Assembly: GCA_004123355.1 (NCBI GenBank) | Contig: SCHM01000002.1 | Location: 5,553,569 to 5,617,568, forward strand | Direction: 5' to 3' | DNA length: 64,000 nucleotides | From: Amphirosellinia nigrospora | Lineage: Eukaryota > Ascomycota > Sordariomycetes > Xylariales > Xylariaceae | Shown here: piece by piece, positions 38,425 through 47,126 of the stretch | How the letters are laid out: each line of letters opens with the position of its first letter | Position numbering within the stretch: position 1 is the first letter of the stretch | Program-made: the position numbers and the translations under genes | The notes under the pieces: generated by a model | What the model was told of the DNA's origin: nothing | Seen by the model: the letters and a program-made list of their open reading frames with translations, nothing else | Databases searched by the model: none

Positions 38425-40265
38425 TTACCGTCGGACTGGCTTCAATTTCACCATCAATGGCGGCTTCTGCCATACCAGGTAGGCTCTTTGGTCGCCCCAG
38501 TTGTCGGGAAAGCGTTGCTCCAAGTCGAAGTGCCACAGCAGCTTAGCCATGACTAATTTCATCTCAACATACGCCAGATTACGGCCGAGACCTTGAAGGA
38601 ATGGTGAGTTAGTAGGATGGTCCAAAATACTATTTGTGGTTCGTACTTACAGTCTCGTGGGCCAACCGAGAAGTACTGTGCAGCATCCCTCGCATCATTT
38701 TGGTATTTTGGATCTTCACCAGTCCATCGTTCTGGCACAAAGTCCAACGGATTGTGAAAGTTAAGCGGACTGTTACAAGCTGCATATATGGTAACACCAA
38801 CTACCACGTCCCCGGGGACGTCGAAGCCATCGATCTCAGTACCCTCGGGAGGTGTGTAACGTGGATGGACGGCGGGAGCTGGCGGCTTGACGCGCATACT
38901 CTCATCAATCACCGCCCTCAAGTACTTGCATTGATTCACGCCGACCATCGTGATGTCGCCGGACCTGACGAACTGTCCCCGAATCTCATTCGTAAGCTTA
39001 GCCAGTACACGCGGATTGGTCAGGAGACTGTTCACACAATCTAGAAGACAAGTAACAGATCAGCCTCAGCGCTTTCTCGCCGTGGAAAGTACACGATCTG
39101 GAATGATTTGCTGACATACGTGAGAAGAAGTCACCTGTTTCACTTCCAGCAGCCATCAGGAACGAAGCATTCGAGCTCAACTGCGTAGTAGTCAACCTTC
39201 CTGCCTTATGTTCTTCAATCAGTTTCCCCATGAAATCCGGGATGTGGATTCATGCGTCCCTTCGGTAGTCGACTTTGCCTTTTCATCACATCAGCAACAG
39301 GTTCCATTTGGAGCTTTCATAAACTCAACACTCACTTGGCTAATGCTTTCCACTGTGCTGATATCGGACTTCAAATCCGTCGGCATCTTTGAGAGCAAGA
39401 AAGGATACTTTAGGATACTAGGCAGGCGTTCCGATGCCTGGTTGTAGACGAGGAACTTACCCAGTTTCCCGAGCAACCTTACCCAGGTGTGGAGCTTGTT
39501 CGAACTGAGGCAATCGAACGACTCTCCATATGCTGCTAGGTGTCAGCCACTTATCTATGTACAAGGGTCATACACGAAGAGCCTCACTTAGATACCCGAT
39601 AACGTCGAAGACGAAGAACTTGTATATGTGTTAGCACACCCTTCATAATAAAGCACCTAATGGTCGCGTTGCTCACCTTGAACCATAGGACAACGTCAAC
39701 ACACCGTCCCCATTCTGGCTCTCCCCCTCAAGTTTGCTCATGAAGATGGTAAGAAAATCTTGAATCACTACTTCCTGCTTGCGAAGCGCAGCATCCGAGA
39801 AGCCGGGCGCCAGCAACCTCCGAAGGTGGGCATGATAAGCCGGATCGGGACTTTTTACCAACGAGGGCTCACCCATACCAGAAAAGTACTTCTTGTCTTT
39901 GGACAGCTCTGGTTTACCACCTTTCTTATAGCCATAAATATCTTTGAAGGCTTCCGGGCGCACAAAGGCCAGCTCATTTGGTGAAACTCGAACGACCGGT
40001 CCATATTTGTTATGCATCTCCAGTACGCGTTGCGGATCGCGCCCATCGATCATTGCGTGGAAATATGGCCATTCGGATATCGCTCTTGCCTTGGGCCCTG
40101 GGAACCGGGCAAGTGGATGAAAGTAAACATTATACACGGCGGTCGATCCAAGGTAAACAATTATCTAGGCAAAACTTGAGTATAGGGGACGGTCTATCCC
40201 ATCTAGAATTTCAGACTTACAGCAATTATTGGTACGTACCACAGCACATATTCAGAAAGTGCCAT
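38425..40265 (-). CDS. cytochrome P450 E (CYP65/isotrichodermin 15-hydroxylase-like class)
   Basis: A short first exon from ATG 40265 encodes a hydrophobic start; an intron follows (acceptor near 40165), then YNVYFHPLARFPGPK, the proline hinge typical of this large fungal class. Further exons carry KYGPVVRVSPNELAFV, the I-helix AAGSETG, the K-helix DESMR, PERW, and the heme loop FSVGPRDC split by an intron (about 38596-38655) and continued as LGRNLAYVEMKLVMAKLLWHFDLE. At least five introns are needed. Two one-base losses in G or C runs (near 39715 and 39245) interrupt the frame but not the conservation. The gene is divergent from GGPP synthase, and their 905-bp shared promoter has two SRE-like sites 20 bp apart. 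A role as a diterpenoid hydroxylase or epoxidase is likely; regiochemistry is unknown. Solo LTR B lies 16 bp past the stop. Confidence 0.85.
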
Positions 40266-41170
40266 CTTGGAGTCTTCGACGAGTCTGGGGAAGTGTAACC
40301 TGAGAATAATGAGCAAACCTGATCCTGTAACAGACAGGCTATGATATGTTTACCTTCAACTCGAGGATCAGCTTTCTGTCGCTAAACTCGGGGGTCGGGA
40401 AAACATCGAATCCTGCATGTAACCATCGGGGTGATGCTCATATCCGGAACGCTTTGAACGCTCAGACAAGTCGAACCACGGTTACATAAGTCGAACCACT
40501 GCCACGAAAAACTTATGTATATACGCTAAATTGAGCTAGGTTGAGATCTGAGCCTAATCCTTGCCTCATGTAGAAGAGTATAAGAATTGGCCTAGCTTGT
40601 TCAGTTAAGTAATTCGGTGGAGCCATTGAGATCAGTGGAACGACAGGTCCCCTGGATGATCATTCTTTAGCGCCGCGCTAGAACTAGGAAAGAAACAGAA
40701 CTGTTATCCACGAGTCTGCACGACGTTGCCATATGAATTCAAGTACACTAGGAAAATAGCTATTGATCAGTCTCGAAGCCTTTTTGCCACTTCATAGCCC
40801 CTGTTCAGCAAGTAGACATGGCTGACTTCCTACCAAAAATTCCCTGCCTGTCCAAGCCTATCGTGGCGCTAAAGAATGACGATCCTGGAGACCTGTAGTT
40901 CCACTAATCTTGCGTCGCAGACCAGATATACTATACTGTGACGTATCAGGTTAGAATGGCTTGCCTTATCACTTGTATGTGACGTGGTCTCACTAATAGC
41001 AATACTTCTGGAACGTATCGGTCGCAATTCTAGCGCCCAGCACTTCAACTTGATCGCTAGACACAAAATATTTTGACAGCAGTGCCAGGCATTTGCATCT
41101 AGTAGTTAAAATTAGTCGACATTTGCTCAAACAAGATTCCAGACGTGTATCACACCATCGTTATCCTACA
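40266..41170. promoter_or_regulatory. divergent promoter of P450 E and GGPP synthase
   Basis: Two exact SRE-like elements, GTCGAACCAC at 40470-40479 and 40490-40499, are spaced exactly 20 bp apart on the same strand, about 205-235 bp upstream of P450 E and 670-700 bp upstream of GGPP synthase. No gene in the interval. Confidence 0.65.
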
Positions 41171-42532
41171 ATGATGCTGCCTAGTCCACCGACATCTAAA
41201 TGCTCGCCCAGCACATCCCCTGACGTACAACTACCGCCTCTACTACCACAAGAATATGTTTTGTTAAATGGGGACCAACCACTGTCGCCATCACCAGAAT
41301 CGATCTTTTTGGACGTTAATCAACCACCTCTGCCGCGTCAGGTAAGCTCGAATTCCCTGCTCTTTACCAGCCTATCTCGTACTTAGCAGGCATGTATAGG
41401 TCGTAACGACGCCCTTCGATTATGTCTCATCATTGCCAGGAAAAGGCCGCCGCGGGCTGTTCACCACTGCGTTAAATCAGTGGTTAAACGTCTCGGAGGG
41501 TGACATTCATGGCATAAACCATGTAATCGATATCTTGCACAACGTATCACTCATGTAAGGACTTTCCTTAGGATGGCGGCAGTAATACAAGGGCACGACA
41601 CTCATTGATTTCACAGGATCGACGATATTCAAGACAACTCAGCGCAACGCAGAGGTCACCCCTCAACTCATATGGTGTTTGGAACCGCTCAGACGATCAA
41701 CTCGGCGATGTTCTACGTCAATGAGGCAACGTCTCTGGTTCAACGTCTCTGTGGACCAGAAGGTGTGCAGGTGCTTCTCGGTAACGCCCATCACCCTCAA
41801 AACCGGGATCAATCTGCTGATCACAATCAGAGCAAATGAACGTGTTATACATGGGTCAGGGCTACGACGTCAATAGTTCCCAAACTTTGAGCTGCCCTAC
41901 GACCGACGAATACATAAGAACAATCGATGGCAGTAAGTTTGCTTGCGCCCTCAACACCTCAGTATATCGTCTGACTTGTCTACGCAGAGACTGGAGGTCT
42001 GCTTGAGTTGAATGCACGATTATTGGTTCTGAAGGCAAAGCCTGGGGTCAACTACAAGGTCATCCGGAGATTGGTCGTCCTATTTGGACGTTTCTATCAG
42101 CTTCGTGACGATTACACAAGCATACAATCACCGACGAAAGTATGTCATGCATAACCCACTCGATTGATGATGTCACTGGACGCTAAAAGAGTTGCGCAGG
42201 GGAGATCAGAATGGCATAAGCCAGAAGCTTCGTGGTGCGAAGATCTCGACGAAGGCAAATACACATTACCAATCATCCATCTGTTGCAATCAAAACAAGA
42301 CGAGCAACTTGTTCGGAACATACTGTCCACACGGCATATAACGGGAAAGATGGACGAGCTCACTAAGCGTCTCTTTCTGAGCTGTTTGCAGCGGGCGGGC
42401 AGTATGGAGTACACGTCCGAGATTCTTCAAATGGTCCACAAGGATCTCCTGCTGGAGTTGGACCGGGTGAACACTGCGTTCGGGTCGGAGAACCAGGCAA
42501 TGCGATCCTTAATCGATGCATTGCAGGTATAG
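41171..42532 (+). CDS. geranylgeranyl diphosphate synthase
   Basis: Six exons (41171-41341, 41400-41554, 41617-41780, 41831-41932, 41988-42139, 42200-42532) join in frame to 358 residues, the normal size for fungal GGPP synthases. The acceptor of the last exon could alternatively be 42220. The first aspartate-rich motif DDIQD sits in LMIDDIQDNSAQRRGHPSTH, followed by QGYD, the substrate motif IDGKTGGL, the second aspartate region LRDDYTS, and the EDLDEGKYTLPIIH block. The N-terminal 55 residues are Pro/Ser-rich and poorly conserved. The enzyme condenses isopentenyl diphosphate with allylic diphosphates to C20 GGPP in the cytosol. As a cluster-dedicated copy (like ggs2 in Fusarium gibberellin clusters) it would feed the CPS/KS at 47 kb. 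It is fully intact, with no frameshift, and shares a promoter with P450 E. Confidence 0.92.
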
Positions 42533-42685
42533 AGGATTGAACCATTATGCTGTCGGTGGCCATCGGTCCCATTGATGTGAGCTATATCTCGTAAGAATCA
42601 TTTTGTACGCGCTGCACTTTGAACACAGAATAAGAAAGATCGCATAAGTTCCCGAGAGATGCTGGCATGATCGTCATACCACCAG

Positions 42686-42926
42686 TGAAGTAGGGCGAGT
42701 GAGGTATATGGGCAAATTAGACCTAGGGAAGCAGGAGGGTAAATTTAACAAGGGGGGAAAGTAAGTAAAAACACAAGGATTCCCACTGTATCTTACCTTT
42801 GTACTTAGCAACAAACACCGTGGAGATTTTAGATTTTTTTTTATTAATAAATTGCATTCCTTTTGATCAACGGATTCCCCTTATTTCTACGTGACCGAGA
42901 CACAAATTGGATGAGTAATTCCCAGA
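42686..42926 (-). repeat. dispersed repeat E, copy 2 (inverted)
   Basis: Inverted copy of 37500-37746. Copies 1 and 2 bracket a segment holding solo LTR B, P450 E and GGPP synthase. The two copies differ by scattered substitutions and small gaps. Confidence 0.8.
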
Positions 42927-43118
42927 TTAGCGAACTAGTGAAATAGAAGGTATACGAGCATATTGTTTAGCTACTTGAATATAGTACAGTACCTAGGTAG
43001 ATAAGATAGCCTGTTTATATACACAATGGATGCCTTGTGCCCTTGCACAGTACCTGTGGTGACTCCTTGACCTGGTATCACTTCAGCACGAATGAAACGC
43101 CCATCTATCCATGACTAT

Positions 43119-44910
43119 TCACTTCCTCAAATCCCTGAACCTCACATACGTAGTTCTCGGTTTCAAGGCCAACCTCTGCTTCCGTGGTAAAGGACCTTGT
43201 TCACCAATCGGGGAAAGGACCTCGAAATTCCAAACTAGTAAAAGAAGAACATCCGTAGTTCAAGCAGGCCAAGTTTCTTACCGAAGCACCCTCTCAGCCC
43301 AGTGCCGAAACTCAGCGCTGGTCCGGCGTTAGGGTTGAATGTCCCATCGCCATTGAGCCAGCGCTCGGGTTTGAATTCTGTTATGTCTTGAGGGTTGAGG
43401 TCGGGAAATTGGGAGTAAGATTCGAGGGATGTTTTGCTGCGGAGGGAGGAGGGGACGTTGAGAGGGGGAAGTTGTATGCTTTGGCCGATAAGCTGGAGAG
43501 GTTGGTCAGAATGGGTTTGGTGATTGGGTCTAGGGAGGGTGTGGGGTACTTACCAGCATAAAGACATTTGTGCCTGCAGGAACCATATGGCCTAGAACTT
43601 GGGTGTCTCGGATTGTTTCCCGGACGTGTACGCCAGCTACCGGACCCAAGCGCAACGTCTCTTCCATGAAGGCATCCAGGTATGGCAGGGACGTTGTGGC
43701 GATAGCCTTAGCCGTTGGAACTTCGTCTGGGGCGTAGTTCGGGAATGCGGTTTGAATAGAGTCTCTGAGAGTGTCTTGTGCTTTGGGGTTTCTCATCAGG
43801 AAGTTCACGCCCCAGTCGCTGACTGTGCCTCCTGTGTCGTGGCCGGCCATGAGAAAGCCATAGAGCTCATCGTGGATGATGGGAGAATGGATGTCAGCAG
43901 GCCGACCTTCCTTTCTCGCTGCTTTGATTTCGCGAGCGATGACAAAATCAGTGGCAGATTGGACATCGTCGTCTGAGCTGAGAGCTCGCCGTGCAGCGTC
44001 ATTGATATGCCTTCGTAACAGAGTCTCTTTGGCCTTCATGGCTGCCCGTAGACGAGGATAGAAGCGTACGGCAAACTGATGATGTAGTCCTCCAAGTGGT
44101 GATTCTGCTGTGATTGCCATGCTCTCGGCGAGAATAGACACTGCCTTCGCTTCGAACGGAATCTCTGCATTAGGAATGCGGAACACTCCGTCAGGCCCAG
44201 GGGAGATTTGGGCGACATTCTTGAATTGGGTTTCGACAGCTCCAGCTGTTTTCCCGAATGCAGCAGCCCAAATTGCATCCAAATTAGCATACATGATGTC
44301 TTGTTCAACGTCAATAGGATTATCTTTTGCCACCACCATTTTGGCCCGCCAGAGATCCATGACTTGGGAGAAGGCCTCGTGCAATCCAGGACCACTTGTC
44401 GAATTTAGGAAGGCTGGAGACATTGTGTCGTTTAATAGGGCTCGATGTGCTCGCCATTCATCATGGTCATGAGTTTAGTGTGAAAGCGTGGCATGATGGC
44501 ATTAACGAGTTCGCCAAAGAACTCGAGCGATCAAAATCTGCCGTTCGTCGAGTCATTATATCATTCGCCCTTGTTAAGAATCTTGTTAGAATGAAGCAGA
44601 GCCATGAGCCTATCAGTACTTACTCCCGCGCGTCTGCGATGACAACCCATGGTTTCCCACCAATCCTTCCGAAAAGCTGTATGATGGGCGAGTCAAGCTC
44701 TTTGAACTTCTTCACCATAGCACCCCATGGCTCCTGATGTACTTTCTGCCATGCTAAGAGATCTGGAATATCGCCGAGGACGCGATGAATCGAGGCCTCG
44801 TCGTACGGTATGCCAGGAATTGGTTTGGGGAGGAGAAATCGATATAGAAGGTATAACAGAGTGCCAATGCCGGTTATGACAGCTGTTGTTACCTGAACAA
44901 ATGAAGACAT
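43119..44910 (-). CDS. cytochrome P450 D, paralogue of P450 B (apparent frameshifts)
   Basis: Starts at ATG 44910 with a membrane anchor (TGIGTLLYLLYRFLL) and hinge LPKPIPGIPYDE. Introns are at 44580-44623 and 43493-43553. Landmarks are FGRIGGKPWVVIADARE, LLNDTMSPAF, the I-helix LMAGHDTGGTVSDWG, the K-helix EETLR, PERW, and the heme loop FGTGLRGCFGKKLG. Three single-base losses interrupt the frame: near 44533 after FDRS, near 44455 within the HR-type C-helix, and in a T run near 43230 after LRMF. Each is a short-run contraction and conserved protein resumes after it. The stop is at 43119. Its closest relative in the window is P450 B, with which it shares the LGDIPDL and SPI.Q(L/V)F motifs. 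It is divergent from bHLH factor 1. Likely a second-step diterpenoid oxidase; the substrate is unknown. Confidence 0.8.
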
Positions 44911-45439
44911 TGTGCTATCTTACACTTGGCTGCGTAGCAATAAGACATCGTCAACATAGATGTTGCTCTGGGCTTACATATTATACACTTCACAAGAAAG
45001 TTGCTGCATAGCACATCGAGGTCCGAGACCCAGCATAATGGTCAAGGATCCTTAGTGGTGTCACTCTAGCCCAAAAGTACCTATAGCCAGTGGGTCGATG
45101 TGAATTACGCTAGCGCTCATCTCACTTAAATCGCCGCCATGATCCCTGTGATGTCAGGCCAAGGAACGGGTTTCGGCCGCTATCCGACGCTGTGGAGCCA
45201 CAAGGCAATGCCACGTTAGGTACCTACTTGCCGGGCAGGTGTACAGTATTTAGCACTAAGGATGTAGAGACTCCAAGTTTGATACCAACCTTCATACTGG
45301 CCCACTCGCTTACGTGGATTACAAATGTGACCCTCTCGCTCGTCGTATGCAATCTCCGTTATACTCTCTGATATCCAAATCTGAACAACGAGTCTGATGT
45401 AGAGAGGGGTCCGAATCTGGTCCTTGAAACTTCGCAGAC
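44911..45439. promoter_or_regulatory. divergent promoter of P450 D and bHLH factor 1
   Basis: Has one relaxed SRE-like site, GTGGGTCGAT at 45090-45099 (ATCGACCCAC on the minus strand). No exact GTCGNNCCAC site was seen. Confidence 0.4.
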
Positions 45440-46144
45440 ATGTCTTCTGGTGCCACGCCAAACTCCCCCCATCCTTCACTTCGGGAGTTTATGTCAAGTT
45501 CCGACGATGGAACCTTTTCCAAACAAGATGTAGAAATGGTCAAGCAATTGTTCCGCATTGTCAAGAGCATGCGGGACGAGCCGAGGGGTCATGACAGCTG
45601 TATGTATTTGTATTCGTTACGTCGCTCGACAGTTCGTCACGCTAATCCTCCTAAAAGCCACGCGCATCACACGTTCAAGATCAAGCACTGCCGGAAGCTT
45701 TGACCAGAGCAACGATCCTTTCTACCCTGAAGATGGCGACGAGGACGAGGATGAGGATGACTACCTCTCAGACGGTGATGCTCAATCGGAGAAGAACGGT
45801 GCGCCAATGATGCACGGCGCATGCACGAATTATGTCCCGGCCGAGCGACCACATGCTGCAGTAGAGAAGAGATACAGAGACACGATGCAAGGCAAGTTTC
45901 GGACCCTGCATTCTCTGATTCCACCCAATGGAGTCTATCAGAGGGGCGACAGAGGGGCCAATGATCAACCCATACGCGAGAAAGCGAGCAAGGCCGTGAC
46001 TCTGGCCAGAGCGACAGAATTCATAATCCACCTGACGAGTACTACGAAAGGTATGAGGCTAGGTGTAACCAGCATCGCCAATTCGCGAAACAATTGCGCA
46101 TGGCACACGATGCGCATATTCAAGAAACGAGCGACGTTATATAA
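45440..46144 (+). CDS. bHLH transcription factor 1, SREBP-type basic region
   Basis: Exon 1 (45440-45599) and exon 2 (from 45658) flank a 58-nt GTATGT intron. After an acidic stretch (EDGDEDEDEDDYLSDGD) comes the basic region PHAAVEKRYRDTM, with the DNA-contacting H, E and R and the tyrosine typical of SREBP-class proteins. Helix 1 (FRTLHSLIP), a loop and helix 2 (KASKAVTLARATEFIIHL) follow. The C-terminal helix (YERYEARCNQHRQFAKQLRM) continues only if one base is restored near 46039; otherwise the frame runs to a different tail. No membrane segment follows, so it would be a soluble regulator rather than a membrane-tethered SREBP. It lies between P450 D and the diterpene synthase, so a pathway-specific activator binding the SRE-like promoter sites is a reasonable inference. 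Confidence 0.8.
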
Positions 46145-47126
46145 ACACACCTTGTACTAGATATTCGTTGGGCAATTTTATGTAAACTACTAGAAAACAC
46201 CAGGAAGAGGCACCGTGTTTCCAGCCTATCCGATTACACAATGTAACTCACAGACGGTCCAAGCAGCTATCACAATGGCTATGATGTTTCCCTCCTCTTG
46301 AAGCTGAAGCTGCCTTCCTACGATGCCTTCATTAGCCTGACCACATATAAGCCGTATCCACATAGCGCTATCAAGTTGGCAGTGATATCCTTGTAGATGA
46401 GGTCATGATCCGCTTTGAAGGGAGATTAAATGAGAAGACGAAGGGCATCCCGAAGCCGATCCCAGAGGGTTCCAAAGTTGGGGCTCGTGCACTGCGAGCT
46501 TATCTCCTTCATGCGGCTGCCATAACTCCCGAGCCCTGGCTTTGAGAGTTGTTAGGTCTTACTTATATGCAGAAATGGGATTCTAGACTAGGATTAGGGA
46601 CAAAAAGTTCTTCCCTAAGTCTAATTGACTAGGGTACGCTCAGACGTCCCGATTTATCGGGAGGTCCACGTGCTCAACGAGATAGGAAAAGTCGTGCCAC
46701 TCATGTCTTTACTAAATAAGGTAAGGTACGCCTCGTTCTGAACGCCTTTCTGTATCTGTATAATAGTGATCCTCAAGGCTGCGATATGGAGCCACACGAA
46801 GCTAATCGAAGATCGCGCTAGAGCGAAAGTTCTACAACAACATGATGCCATGCACAAGATGCAAGTTAGTCTCTTGCGTGTCTGCTTTCGCATAGTCGGA
46901 CCACTGCGCTGAACGGCCGTTAACGCTTACCTTTTCAGATGGAGGAGCATGGAGCTCTACGTCGTCCCGGGCAATGGCCTGTCCGCTCGTAGCAACGTGA
47001 GAGAGTGACATCATTCGACATCTGGTCGTGAGAAATGATAAAGTGTGCGACAGGACATGTTGACTTTGTCGATTCAAAATCATTGTGGTCTCTCTCCTGA
47101 CCCGAACCCTAACCCTGCCGATCATC
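46145..47126. promoter_or_regulatory. promoter of the diterpene synthase
   Basis: Contains SRE-like elements GTCGTGCCAC (46691-46700) and GTCGGACCAC (46895-46904), an E-box CACGTG (46667-46672), and copy 2 of the duplicated promoter segment. No gene in the interval. Confidence 0.6.
46685..46807 (+). repeat. duplicated promoter segment, copy 2
   Basis: Partner of 26236-26350 in the same orientation, about 320-440 bp upstream of the diterpene synthase start. The shared segment begins at the SRE-like element itself. Confidence 0.65.

Noticed and set aside
26018-46672. CACGTG E-boxes at 26018, 30699 and 46667 in cluster promoters
   Set aside because: Also present outside the cluster (for example about 36672 and 59031 vicinity) and a 6-bp palindrome is expected many times in 64 kb, so it is not evidence by itself.
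47103-47116. Telomere-like CCCTAACCCT motif upstream of the diterpene synthase
   Set aside because: Only about two repeat units, inside ordinary promoter or 5' coding sequence; too short to mean an internal telomere.
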